NCBI GenBank assembly: GCA_963650485.1
Contig: CAVJLN010000027.1
Coordinates: forward strand, 1 to 34,486
Length of the DNA stretch: 34,486 nt
DNA from: Suilimivivens sp963650485
Lineage (GTDB): Bacteria > Bacillota > Clostridia > Lachnospirales > Lachnospiraceae
Direction: 5' to 3'
The notes beneath the pieces are model-generated. The model saw only the letters and a program-made list of their open reading frames with translations, was not told where the DNA came from and searched no databases. Position numbers and translations under genes: made by a program. This document shows, one piece after another, positions 1 through 7,459 of the stretch (position 1 is its first letter; each line of letters begins with the position of its first letter).

Positions 1-54
1 ATGAGCAAAACATAAGCTGTGAAACAGCGGTTTTGCGAATGGAGTTCTGAATAG
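1..54 (+). repeat. Family-2 intergenic repeat, copy A (cut by window start)
   Basis: The stretch matches a repeat seen again at 2221-2290 and, on the other strand, at 12340-12406. Shared blocks are ATGAG near the start, an AAGCTG...CAGC mini-hairpin, TTTTGCGAATGG, and the tail TTCTGAATAG. It ends 33 bases before the start codon of the histidinol-phosphatase gene. TTGCGA (33-38) and GATAAT (57-62), 18 bases apart, could act as a weak promoter, but this is uncertain. Confidence 0.6.
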
Positions 55-87
55 ACGATAATTAAATATAGAAAGCGAGATAAAATC

Positions 88-906
88 ATGCCAATCAAAG
101 CAGATTATCATTTACATTCTTCTTTTTCCGGAGACAGTCAGACTCCGATGAAGCAGATGATTGAAAGAGGAATTCAGCTGGGACTTTCCACGATGTGCTT
201 TACAGAGCATATTGATATGGATTATCCTTACGATAAGAAGGAAGAGGAGGGAATGTTTGACCTCAATACCTATTCTTATCTGTATGATCTTGCATGTGCC
301 AAGGGTGATTATGCGGACAAGATTAAGATTCTCTTCGGTATCGAGATCGGTGTACAGCCGCATCTTTTTAAGGAACTGGCAGAGTATGCACAGACTTATG
401 AATTTGACTTCATTATTGCATCCTCCCATGTCTGCAATCACAAGGATCCGTATTATCCGGCCTTTTATGAGGGCAGAAGTGATGAAGAGGCCTATCGGGA
501 ATATTTTTCTTCAATTATGGATAACCTGGAAACATTCCATAATTTTGATGTTTATGGACATCTGGACTATGTGGTTCGCTATGGAAAGACCCGGGATGCA
601 GAATACAGCTATCAGAAATATCAGGATGTAATTGATCCTGTTCTGGAAAAAATCATTGATCTTGGTAAGGGCATTGAGCTAAATACCGGTGCTATTCGCT
701 ATGGATTAAAGGAACTGAACCCGTGCAGCGACATTTTACGACGTTACCGTCAGCTTGGGGGGGAGATCATTACGGTCGGTTCCGATGCTCATGAGCCAAA
801 GTATATTGCGGACGGCTTTGACCGTGCGGCAGAGATCTTAAAGGAGTGCGGATTTCATTATTACACCACGTTTGAAAAGAGAATTCCGGAATTTCATAAG
901 CTGTAG
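88..906 (+). CDS. hisK: Histidinol-phosphatase, PHP superfamily
   Basis: The 272-residue protein is a PHP-domain phosphoesterase of the HisK / YtvP type, which removes phosphate from L-histidinol phosphate in histidine synthesis. The family's metal-binding signature opens the protein (D6, H8, H10 in DYHLH). Further conserved segments are CFTEHIDMD near residue 40, SSHV in the middle, FDVYGHLDYVVRYG near residue 155 and the late VGSDAHEP motif. Length and termini fit a complete protein. No other his genes lie nearby, so the gene appears as a singleton upstream of gap. The ribosome site is modest (AAAGCGAG). Related PHP proteins act on other sugar or amino-acid phosphates, so the exact substrate rests on family resemblance. 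Confidence 0.85.
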   Translation: MPIKADYHLHSSFSGDSQTPMKQMIERGIQLGLSTMCFTEHIDMDYPYDKKEEEGMFDLNTYSYLYDLACAKGDYADKIKILFGIEIGVQPHLFKELAEYAQTYEFDFIIASSHVCNHKDPYYPAFYEGRSDEEAYREYFSSIMDNLETFHNFDVYGHLDYVVRYGKTRDAEYSYQKYQDVIDPVLEKIIDLGKGIELNTGAIRYGLKELNPCSDILRRYRQLGGEIITVGSDAHEPKYIADGFDRAAEILKECGFHYYTTFEKRIPEFHKL

Positions 907-927
907 TAAGAAATTTCAGATTAGGAC

Positions 928-956
928 TTGCACTTTTCCAATAAATTGGGTAAAAT
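928..956 (+). promoter_or_regulatory. gap promoter P1
   Basis: TTGCAC (928-933) and TAAAAT (951-956) are separated by exactly 17 bases, a good sigma-A promoter. It points to gap and would start transcription near 963, just upstream of the palindrome at 972-993. Confidence 0.6.
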
Positions 957-971
957 GATTCTGCTGATAAA

Positions 972-993
972 ATTTTGTCAATCTTGACAAAAT
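972..993. promoter_or_regulatory. Palindromic operator candidate upstream of gap
   Basis: The arms ATTTTGTCAA (972-981) and TTGACAAAAT (984-993) form a perfect 10-bp inverted repeat with a 2-base centre. It lies downstream of the predicted P1 start and overlaps the -35 box of P2. Such a site suits a dimeric repressor that both blocks P2 and road-blocks P1. Its arms resemble half of the clostridial Rex consensus (TTGT.AA), but the centre is two bases shorter, so the binding protein is unknown. Confidence 0.5.
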
Positions 994-1003
994 GATATAA
1001 AAT
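975..1003 (+). promoter_or_regulatory. gap promoter P2
   Basis: TTGTCA (975-980) and TAAAAT (998-1003) are 17 bases apart, about 30 bases upstream of the gap start codon. The -35 box is part of the palindrome at 972-993. Confidence 0.6.
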
Positions 1004-1030
1004 TTATTTTTATTTTAGGAGGAAACTAAA

Positions 1031-2059
1031 ATGGCAGTAAAAGTAGCAATTAATGGTTTTGGCCGTATTGGTCGTCTGGCATTCAGACAGATGTTTGGTG
1101 CTGAAGGATATGAAGTAGTTGCAATCAACGACTTAACAACACCTTCTATGTTAGCACACTTATTAAAATATGACTCTTCACAGGGCAGATATGTAGCAAT
1201 CGGTGAAGAAGATCAGGTTACTGCTGATGACGAAGCTGGAACAATCACTGTTAAGGGCAAGACAATCAAGATTTACAAAGAGCCCGATGCAAACAATTGT
1301 CCTTGGGGCGAAATCGGTGTAGACGTTGTTCTTGAGTGTTCCGGATTCTATACCTCTAAGGCTAAAGCACAGGCACATATCAATGCTGGTGCTAAGAAGG
1401 TTGTTATTTCCGCACCTGCTGGAAACGATCTTCCTACTATCGTTTACAATGTAAACCATGAAACTCTTACAAAAGATGATAAGATCATCTCTGCAGCTTC
1501 CTGTACAACAAACTGCTTAGCTCCTATGGCTAAGGCTTTAAATGACCTTGCTCCGATCGAGTCCGGTATTATGTGTACAATTCATGCTTACACAGGTGAT
1601 CAGATGATCCTTGATGGACCTCAGAGAAAGGGTGACAAGAGAAGAAGCCGTGCAGGCGCTGTTAATATCGTTCCTAACTCTACAGGTGCTGCTAAGGCAA
1701 TCGGCCTTGTTATTCCTGAACTGAATGGCAAGTTAATCGGTGCTGCACAGCGTGTTCCTACCCCTACAGGATCCACCACACTGTTATTTGCAGTAGTAGA
1801 TAAGACAGTTACTAAGGAAGAAGTAAACGCAGCTATGAAGGCTCAGGCTACTGAATCCTTTGGTTATAACGAAGAAGAAATCGTATCTTCCGATATCGTT
1901 GGAATGAGATTCGGTTCCTTATTCGATGCTACACAGACAATGGTTAGCCCTCTTCCGGATGGAAAGACTCAGGTAGAAGTTGTTTCTTGGTATGACAATG
2001 AGAACTCCTACACAAGCCAGATGGTTCGTACCATTAAGTACTTCGCAGAATTAGGCTAA
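1031..2059 (+). CDS. gap: Glyceraldehyde-3-phosphate dehydrogenase, type I
   Basis: The 342-residue protein is a complete cytosolic NAD-dependent GAPDH, which oxidises and phosphorylates glyceraldehyde 3-phosphate to 1,3-bisphosphoglycerate in glycolysis. The nucleotide-binding motif INGFGRIGR starts at residue 7. D34 follows the second strand, as in NAD-specific enzymes. The catalytic cysteine is C158 in SAASCTTNCLAP. The C-terminal WYDNENSYTSQMVRT motif is intact. A strong ribosome site (AGGAGG, 1017-1022) precedes the start. Tandem promoters and a palindrome lie upstream, and a strong terminator directly follows (2087-2118), so gap can be transcribed alone, apart from pgk. No CggR regulator gene is next to it, unlike in many Firmicutes. 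Confidence 0.97.
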   Translation: MAVKVAINGFGRIGRLAFRQMFGAEGYEVVAINDLTTPSMLAHLLKYDSSQGRYVAIGEEDQVTADDEAGTITVKGKTIKIYKEPDANNCPWGEIGVDVVLECSGFYTSKAKAQAHINAGAKKVVISAPAGNDLPTIVYNVNHETLTKDDKIISAASCTTNCLAPMAKALNDLAPIESGIMCTIHAYTGDQMILDGPQRKGDKRRSRAGAVNIVPNSTGAAKAIGLVIPELNGKLIGAAQRVPTPTGSTTLLFAVVDKTVTKEEVNAAMKAQATESFGYNEEEIVSSDIVGMRFGSLFDATQTMVSPLPDGKTQVEVVSWYDNENSYTSQMVRTIKYFAELG

Positions 2060-2086
2060 TTTCGTAATCTGAAAGAAGACCTGTCG

Positions 2087-2118
2087 AAAGGTCCGGTCTT
2101 ATGGACCGGACCTTTTTT
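2087..2118 (+). terminator. Terminator after gap
   Basis: A 12-bp perfect stem, AAAGGTCCGGTC (2087-2098) with GACCGGACCTTT (2104-2115), closes a 5-base loop and runs into T residues. It is a strong intrinsic terminator that separates gap from pgk. Confidence 0.93.
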
Positions 2119-2125
2119 GAGTAGA

Positions 2126-2156
2126 GCACTTAGCGAGGTATTTATGAGCTTAGTGC
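2126..2156 (+). repeat. Family-1 GA-loop hairpin, short form (R1)
   Basis: The outer arms GCACTTAGC and GCTTAGTGC pair over 9 positions with one T-T mismatch. They are followed inward by the GA / GA pair of the family, but the inner stem is missing. Relative to the AAT/ATT form in other copies, the inner base pairs of the arm have changed together. Confidence 0.6.
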
Positions 2157-2169
2157 GAACCATGCATGT

Positions 2170-2213
2170 GCACTTAATGAGGACGAGTCGAAGACGAAGT
2201 CAGAATTTAGTGC
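2170..2213 (+). repeat. Family-1 GA-loop hairpin, full form (R2)
   Basis: The 44-base copy has outer arms GCACTTAAT / ATTTAGTGC, a GA / GA loop, a middle stem GAC/GTC, a GA / GAA loop, a tip stem GTC/GAC and a GAA tip. Compared with R6, both inner stems differ in sequence but stay paired. The tail GTGCAGCAGG is shared with R7 and R8. Confidence 0.75.
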
Positions 2214-2220
2214 AGCAGGC

Positions 2221-2290
2221 GGAGTAACCACATGAGTATAACTCAAGCTGCGTTAGCAACGGTTTTACGAATGGAGTTCTGAATAGTTAC
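2221..2290 (+). repeat. Family-2 intergenic repeat, copy B
   Basis: The fullest copy on the plus strand. It runs from GAGTAACCACATGAG through AAGCTGC and GGTTTTACGAATGGAG to CTGAATAGTTAC (2279-2290). It ends 29 bases before the pgk start. TTACGA (2265-2270) and TACGAT (2288-2293) are 17 bases apart, so this repeat may carry the pgk promoter in its 3' half; the -10 match is only 4 of 6. Confidence 0.65.
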
Positions 2291-2319
2291 GATATTTTAA
2301 AAATTAGGAGGATAGAATC

Positions 2320-3543
2320 ATGGGATTAAATAAAAAATCCGTAGACGATTTTAACGCAAAGGGAAGAAGAGTCCTTGTTCGTTGTGACTTTAACGTTCCC
2401 CTTAAGGATGGCAAGATCACAGACGAAACCCGTATTGTGGCTGCACTTCCTACAATCAACAAATTAATTGCTGATGGCGGCAAGGTAATTCTTTGCTCTC
2501 ATCTTGGAAAGGTTAAGAATGGCCCGAATGAAGGCGAATCTTTAGCTCCTGTGGCTGAGAGACTTTCCGAGAAACTTGGCAAGGAAGTTAAATTCATCGC
2601 TGATTACAACGTAACAGGTGCAGATGCAACTGCAGCAGTAGCAGCAATGAACGATGGAGATGTTATCTTACTTCAGAATACACGTTTCCGTGGTGCGGAA
2701 GAAACCAAGAACGGTGAGCAGTTCTCCAAGGAATTGGCAGATCTTTGTGATGATTATGTATGTGATGCATTCGGATCTTCCCATAGAGCACATGCTTCTG
2801 TAGCTGGTGTTACAGATGTAGTGCGTGCTAAGGGTGGTAACTGTGCAGTTGGATACTTAATGCAGAAGGAAATCAACTTCCTTGGCAATGCAGTTGAGAA
2901 TCCGGTTAGACCTTTCGTAGCAATCCTTGGTGGTGCTAAGGTGGCAGACAAGCTTAACGTAATTAACAACCTTCTTGAGAAGTGTGATACCCTCATCATT
3001 GGTGGCGGTATGGCGTTCACCTTCTTAAAGGCTAAGGGATATGAAATCGGTAAGTCTCTCGTAGATGATGAGAAGATCGATTACTGTAAGGAAATGATGG
3101 AGAAAGCAGAGAAGCTTGGCAAGAAGCTTCTTCTTCCTGTTGATACTACCGTAGCTGCAGAATTCCCGAATCCGATCGATGCTCCGATCGAAGTTCAGGT
3201 TGTAGACGCTGACAAGATCCCTGCTGATATGGAAGGTCTTGATATCGGAACCAAGACTGCTGAATTATATGCAGATGCTGTTAAGAGCGCTAAGACTGTT
3301 GTTTGGAATGGTCCTATGGGTGTATTTGAGAACCCGACTCTTGCAAAGGGAACGATTGCAGTAGCAAAATCTCTTGCAGAAACCGATGCAACCACAATCA
3401 TCGGTGGTGGTGATAGTGCAGCAGCAGTTAACCAGCTTGGATTCGCTGATAAGATGAGCCACATCTCTACAGGTGGTGGAGCTTCCCTTGAATTCTTAGA
3501 GGGTAAGGTACTTCCCGGTGTAGCTGCAGCTGACGATAAATGA
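2320..3543 (+). CDS. pgk: Phosphoglycerate kinase
   Basis: The 407-residue monomeric enzyme makes ATP from 1,3-bisphosphoglycerate in the cytosol. The N-terminal substrate motif VLVRCDFNVP, the SHLGK segment, LLQNTRFRGAEE, the hinge-region ILGGAKV, the nucleotide-site WNGPMGVFE and the late GGGDSAAAVNQLG and STGGGASLEFLEGK motifs are all present. The protein is complete and of usual length. A strong site (AGGAGG) precedes the start. It is cut off from gap by a terminator and two classes of repeat. Only hairpin repeats and no obvious terminator lie between it and tpiA, so the two are probably co-transcribed. Confidence 0.97.
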   Translation: MGLNKKSVDDFNAKGRRVLVRCDFNVPLKDGKITDETRIVAALPTINKLIADGGKVILCSHLGKVKNGPNEGESLAPVAERLSEKLGKEVKFIADYNVTGADATAAVAAMNDGDVILLQNTRFRGAEETKNGEQFSKELADLCDDYVCDAFGSSHRAHASVAGVTDVVRAKGGNCAVGYLMQKEINFLGNAVENPVRPFVAILGGAKVADKLNVINNLLEKCDTLIIGGGMAFTFLKAKGYEIGKSLVDDEKIDYCKEMMEKAEKLGKKLLLPVDTTVAAEFPNPIDAPIEVQVVDADKIPADMEGLDIGTKTAELYADAVKSAKTVVWNGPMGVFENPTLAKGTIAVAKSLAETDATTIIGGGDSAAAVNQLGFADKMSHISTGGGASLEFLEGKVLPGVAAADDK

Positions 3544-3550
3544 CCGAAAG

Positions 3551-3592
3551 CAACTTAACGAATGCGAGTGAAACGAAGCATGAGTTTAGTGC
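3551..3592 (+). repeat. Family-1 GA-loop hairpin (R3)
   Basis: Outer arms ACTTAAC / GTTTAGT flank a GA / GA loop, then the middle stem ATGC/GCAT, a GA / GAA loop and a short GT/AC tip closing GAA. It lies within a 48-base segment (3543-3590) repeated exactly at 3655-3702. Confidence 0.7.
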
Positions 3593-3604
3593 GAGGTCGT
3601 TCCC

Positions 3605-3648
3605 GAATCTTAATGAAATCGAGCCGGAGGAGAAGATTGAATTTAGCA
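3605..3648 (+). repeat. Family-1 GA-loop hairpin, divergent copy (R4)
   Basis: This copy has the middle stem AATC/GATT between the conserved GA / GA and GA / GAA loops. The tip is GCC GGA GGA, one pair weaker than in R6. GTTCCC (from 3599) and GGGAAC (3651-3656) outside it can pair, so it may be held in a longer stem between R3 and R5. Confidence 0.6.
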
Positions 3649-3662
3649 GAGGGAACCGAAAG

Positions 3663-3704
3663 CAACTTAACGAATGCGAGTGAAACGAAGCATGAGTTTA
3701 GTTA
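3663..3704 (+). repeat. Family-1 GA-loop hairpin (R5), exact duplicate of R3
   Basis: It is identical to R3 across a 48-base segment (3655-3702 against 3543-3590), 112 bases apart. Exact identity beside the diverged R4 points to recent duplication or gene conversion. Confidence 0.7.
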
Positions 3705-3738
3705 ATGCAACATTATAAATAAGAAAGAGGACAATAAA

Positions 3739-4485
3739 ATGGCAAGAAGAAGAATTATTGCCGGCAACTGGAAGATGAACATGACTCCCAGCCAGGCAGT
3801 TGAACTTTGTGCAACACTGAAGGATTTAGTTAAGAACGATGCAGTAGACGTTGTTTACTGTGTACCTGCAATCGACATCGTACCTGTAGCAGAAGCAATT
3901 AAGGGCACGAATGTAAAGTTGGGCGCTGAGAACTTCTACATTGAAGATAAGGGTGCTTACACTGGTGAAATCTCTGCTCCGATGCTTAAGGATGCTGGTG
4001 TAGAATACATCATTATCGGACATTCCGAGAGAAGAGATATTTTCGGTGAGAACGATATCCTCATCAATGCTAAGGTTAAGAAGGCATTTGCTGCCGGACT
4101 TAAGCCGATCCTTTGCTGCGGCGAATCCCTTGCACTTCGTAAGGCTGGTACTTACAAAGAGTGGATTGCAAGACAGATTAAGTGGGATCTTACTGATGTA
4201 ACTGCAGATCAGGTTAAGGAACTGGTTATCGCTTACGAGCCGATCTGGGCGATCGGAACTGGCGAGACAGCTACTGCTGATCAGGCACAGGAAGTATGTA
4301 AGATGATCCGTGAGGTTATTGCTGAGATGTACGACGCTCCTACAGCAGAAGCGGTTCGCATCCAGTACGGCGGTTCCATGAACGCAGGCAACGCTGCAGA
4401 GCTCCTTTCCAAGGATGATATTGACGGTGGTCTGATCGGTGGAGCAGCTCTGAAGCCTGATTTTGGTCAGATTGTTAACGCATAA
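3739..4485 (+). CDS. tpiA: Triosephosphate isomerase
   Basis: The 248-residue TIM-barrel enzyme interconverts dihydroxyacetone phosphate and glyceraldehyde 3-phosphate. Family landmarks are NWKMN near residue 11 (catalytic lysine), IIGHSERR near residue 95 (catalytic histidine), VIAYEPIWAIGTG near residue 165 (catalytic glutamate) and the phosphate-binding IQYGGSMNAGNA and GGLIGGAALK near the C terminus. The length is normal. It is probably expressed with pgk and is followed by a strong terminator at 4516-4572, closing the first glycolytic block. Confidence 0.97.
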   Translation: MARRRIIAGNWKMNMTPSQAVELCATLKDLVKNDAVDVVYCVPAIDIVPVAEAIKGTNVKLGAENFYIEDKGAYTGEISAPMLKDAGVEYIIIGHSERRDIFGENDILINAKVKKAFAAGLKPILCCGESLALRKAGTYKEWIARQIKWDLTDVTADQVKELVIAYEPIWAIGTGETATADQAQEVCKMIREVIAEMYDAPTAEAVRIQYGGSMNAGNAAELLSKDDIDGGLIGGAALKPDFGQIVNA

Positions 4486-4515
4486 TTTCATATGGAATAA
4501 CAAAAGTTGAATTGG

Positions 4516-4572
4516 AACACCACAGAAGCGAAGGAAGAAATTTCGGGTTTCTGTGGTGTTTTATGTTTTTTA
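4516..4572 (+). terminator. Terminator after tpiA
   Basis: AACACCACAGAA (4516-4527) pairs perfectly with TTCTGTGGTGTT (4549-4560), and a T-rich tract follows. The loop itself contains a small CGAA...TTCG stem. Confidence 0.9.
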
Positions 4573-4599
4573 ATGTTAGTTTATGTTGCCCGGGAACCA

Positions 4600-4628
4600 T
4601 TGCTATATCCGGTATTCTGACTTATAAT
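4600..4628 (+). promoter_or_regulatory. Promoter of the glycosyltransferase gene
   Basis: TTGCTA (4600-4605) and a perfect TATAAT (4623-4628) are 17 bases apart. The predicted transcript has a leader of about 140 bases, in which no clear structure or ORF was found. Confidence 0.75.
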
Positions 4629-4775
4629 AAAGAGAACGGTTATGGGGGAAAGTAAATTAGAATGAATAAGAGATGATCAATAGAAGATCAGCAGGTTAAC
4701 TGAAAGAATAGATAGAATCAAAGAACATATAAATCAGAAACAAAAGAGGAAAGATCAGGAGTCAGAGGGCAGATT

Positions 4776-5735
4776 ATGGATAATAAATTATACGTTGTGA
4801 TCCCTTGTTATAATGAAGAAGAGGTTCTTTCGGAAACATCGAAGCGTCTGAAAATTAAATTGGAAGAACTGATAGAGAGGGAGAAGATCGACCGGAACAG
4901 TAAGATTGTATTCGTAAATGACGGATCGAAGGACCGGACATGGGAAATCATTGAGAGGCTTCATGAGGAGGATCACATCTTCAGCGGAATCAATTTAAGC
5001 CGAAACCGGGGACATCAGAATGCACTTCTTGCCGGACTGATGACAGCAAAGAATTCTGCGGATATGGTAGTTTCCATGGATGCAGATCTGCAGGATGACA
5101 TTAATGCAATCGATGAAATGGTAGAGAAATACCTGAATGGAATTGATATTGTCTATGGTGTCCGCAGCAGCCGCACGAAGGATACTTTCTTTAAGAAAGC
5201 AACTGCGGAAGGCTTTTACAAGCTGATGAATGGCATGGGTGCCAATACGGTATTTAATCATGCGGATTACCGCCTGATGAGCCGCAGAGCCTTGGAAGGA
5301 CTGGCGCAGTTTGGAGAAGTGAATCTGTTCCTCCGTGGGATTGTGCCGATGATTGGCTACCGTACCGATGTCGTTTATTACGAACGTGGCGAACGTTTTG
5401 CAGGCGAAAGCAAGTATCCTTTGGGCAAAATGCTTTCTTTTGCTGTAGAGGGCATTACTTCTTTGAGCACGAAGCCGATCCGGATGATTACCGGTCTTGG
5501 ATTTTTTGTCTTTCTGGTGAGCCTCATTATTCTGATTTATAGCTTTGTGCGCCATTTTATGGGAGCGACGATTGTTGGTTGGACAACATTGATGGTTTCC
5601 GTATGGGCAATCGGCGGACTGATTTTGTTATCGCTTGGGGTTGTCGGGGAATATATTGGTAAGATTTATTTGGAAACCAAGGCTCGTCCGAGATTTATCA
5701 TTGATGAATTTCTAAATGAGGAAGATAAAGAATAG
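4776..5735 (+). CDS. Family 2 glycosyltransferase, DPM1/GtrB-like
   Basis: The 319-residue membrane-anchored GT2 enzyme probably transfers a hexose from a nucleotide sugar to undecaprenyl phosphate, producing a lipid-linked sugar donor. The GT-A domain opens with VVIPCYNEEEVL, carries FVNDGSKDRT near residue 50 and the metal-binding SMDADLQDD near residue 105, and has RGERFAGESKYPLGKM before the membrane part. Two hydrophobic segments follow (about residues 235-260 and 270-295), the usual layout of GtrB / YkoT / DPM1 proteins. Its product would be the natural donor for the GT-C enzymes encoded at 18652 and 21583 in this window. The sugar (glucose, mannose or other) cannot be told from sequence. 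Confidence 0.85.
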   Translation: MDNKLYVVIPCYNEEEVLSETSKRLKIKLEELIEREKIDRNSKIVFVNDGSKDRTWEIIERLHEEDHIFSGINLSRNRGHQNALLAGLMTAKNSADMVVSMDADLQDDINAIDEMVEKYLNGIDIVYGVRSSRTKDTFFKKATAEGFYKLMNGMGANTVFNHADYRLMSRRALEGLAQFGEVNLFLRGIVPMIGYRTDVVYYERGERFAGESKYPLGKMLSFAVEGITSLSTKPIRMITGLGFFVFLVSLIILIYSFVRHFMGATIVGWTTLMVSVWAIGGLILLSLGVVGEYIGKIYLETKARPRFIIDEFLNEEDKE

Positions 5736-5759
5736 GATAAGGAATAGGAAAATAGTACC

Positions 5760-5788
5760 TTGCAGTCCATGAAAAATGATGTTATCAT
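5760..5788 (+). promoter_or_regulatory. Promoter of the DEAD-box helicase gene
   Basis: TTGCAG (5760-5765) and TATCAT (5783-5788) are 17 bases apart. A small CGGAG/CTCCG hairpin follows in the leader. Confidence 0.55.
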
Positions 5789-5851
5789 AGAAATGTTTGT
5801 CGGAGAATGCTCCGGCGGAGAATTATGATGAGAATAGGATAGTAGAGATTT

Positions 5852-7459
5852 ATGGAACAGCAGGTTAGATATAGTGATACGGAAATTAATGCCAACATTT
5901 TGAAGGCCGTCCGGGAAATGGGCTTTGAATATATGACTCCGATTCAGGAGCAGGCAATTCCGGTATTATTAGAAGGAAAAGACGTGATTGGACAGGCGCA
6001 GACAGGAACCGGTAAGACAGCTGCGTTTTCTATTCCGATGATACAAAAGATTGACATCTCCTGTAAGAAACCGCAGGGGATTATTCTTTGTCCGACAAGA
6101 GAGCTTGCTATGCAGGCGGCAGAGGAGATTCGTAAGATTACGAAATATATGCATGGCTTAAAGGTTCTTCCGGTTTATGGAGGACAGGATATCAGCAAGC
6201 AGATCCGGGCACTCAGCCAGGGAGTACAGATTATTGTTGGTACACCGGGGCGTGTCATGGATCATTTACGCAGACATACGATTAAGACTGCGAACGTCCG
6301 AATGATTGTTTTAGACGAAGCGGATGAAATGCTGAACATGGGCTTTAGGGAAGACATGGAAACGATTCTTTCCCAGATGCCCGAAGAGCGACAGATGGCA
6401 CTGTTTTCGGCAACCATGCCTCAGGCGATCTTGGAGATTACCAATCAGTACCAGAAGGATGCCGTCTTTATCAAGGTGACACCGAAGGAAGTTACAGTTG
6501 CTGCAATTGAGCAGAGCTATTACCGGATTGCAAAGAAGGACAAGATGAATGCACTGTGCAGACTGATTGACTTCCATCAGCCTAAGCGCAGTCTGATCTT
6601 CTGTAATACCAAAAAGATGGTCGATGAAATGACACAGGAGTTAAAGGGAAGGGGCTATGAAGCAGAAGGACTTCATGGCGATCTGTCCCAATTCCAGAGA
6701 GATACGGTAATGAATCTGTTCCGTAACGGACGTTGTGCCATTCTGATTGCAACTGATGTAGCTGCCCGCGGAATTGACGTGAGCGGCGTCGATGCGGTAT
6801 TTAACTATGATGTACCGGAGGATATTGAATATTACGTTCACCGGATCGGACGAACCGGACGTGCCGGAAGAGAAGGCAAATCCATGACACTGGTATCCGG
6901 AAGAGAAGTATTCAAGATCCGTGATATTGAACGGATCTGCCATACGAAAATTGAAGAAAAGAAGCTGCCGACCGGTAAGGATATTGTAAAGGTAAAGTTT
7001 AGCCGTTCGGTTGACAGTGCTCTGGAGGCTGCCCAAGATCAGAATCTTGAGGGTCTGAAGAACCGGATCGAAAGCGTTTGTGATGAAAGAGGAATTTCAG
7101 AACTTCATCTTGCAGCAGCACTTCTTTATCAGAGTATGGGAGAGGAACCGGAAGAGATCGAGGAGGAAAGTTTCTACTACGACCGCAACCGCCGTCAGGA
7201 CAACAGCCGCCGGGAAGGAAAGGGCAGTTATGGAAGAGAGTCCCGTTATCGCGGAAAGGAAAGCCGCTATCGAGATCAGAAGGGACGAAGCCGTAGAAGA
7301 GAGGAGCAAGGAGACAGAAGCCACCACAGGGAAGAGCGGAGCAGCCAGAGAACGCAGGATGCAGCCCGCAGAAATGAGAATGGAAGAAGAAAGAATCCGG
7401 AGGAGCGCCGGGACAAGAAAGCCGTTCTTTCGAAGAAGAGAAAACATGGAGTGTTTTAA
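5852..7459 (+). CDS. DEAD-box ATP-dependent RNA helicase (CshA/DeaD type)
   Basis: The 535-residue protein unwinds RNA using ATP; relatives work in ribosome assembly, cold adaptation and mRNA decay. All core motifs are visible: Q motif near residues 20-28, AQTGTGKT (motif I), PTRELA (Ia), TPGR (Ib), DEAD (II), SAT (III), IFCNTKK (IV), IATDVAARGIDV (V) and HRIGRTGR (VI). A partly conserved RNA-binding extension follows, to about residue 440. The last 90 or so residues are a low-complexity tail dominated by Arg, Glu, Ser and Lys, probably a disordered RNA-binding tail. The stop codon touches the start codon of the next gene (TAAATG), so the two are translationally linked. A CshA or DeaD label depends on the tail and is not certain. 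Confidence 0.92.
   Translation: MEQQVRYSDTEINANILKAVREMGFEYMTPIQEQAIPVLLEGKDVIGQAQTGTGKTAAFSIPMIQKIDISCKKPQGIILCPTRELAMQAAEEIRKITKYMHGLKVLPVYGGQDISKQIRALSQGVQIIVGTPGRVMDHLRRHTIKTANVRMIVLDEADEMLNMGFREDMETILSQMPEERQMALFSATMPQAILEITNQYQKDAVFIKVTPKEVTVAAIEQSYYRIAKKDKMNALCRLIDFHQPKRSLIFCNTKKMVDEMTQELKGRGYEAEGLHGDLSQFQRDTVMNLFRNGRCAILIATDVAARGIDVSGVDAVFNYDVPEDIEYYVHRIGRTGRAGREGKSMTLVSGREVFKIRDIERICHTKIEEKKLPTGKDIVKVKFSRSVDSALEAAQDQNLEGLKNRIESVCDERGISELHLAAALLYQSMGEEPEEIEEESFYYDRNRRQDNSRREGKGSYGRESRYRGKESRYRDQKGRSRRREEQGDRSHHREERSSQRTQDAARRNENGRRKNPEERRDKKAVLSKKRKHGVF

Noticed and set aside
972..993. Rex binding site upstream of gap
   Set aside because: The half sites are similar to the Rex consensus, but the centre is 2 rather than 4 bases, so I list it only as an unnamed palindrome.
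3826..4503. Long minus-strand ORF opposite tpiA (225 codons)
   Set aside because: It lies wholly over a well-conserved gene, has no ribosome site or recognisable domain, and shows no similarity I know. It is a coding shadow.
4995..5555. Minus-strand ORF of 186 codons opposite the GT2 gene
   Set aside because: Shadow of a real gene: no ribosome site, no domain.
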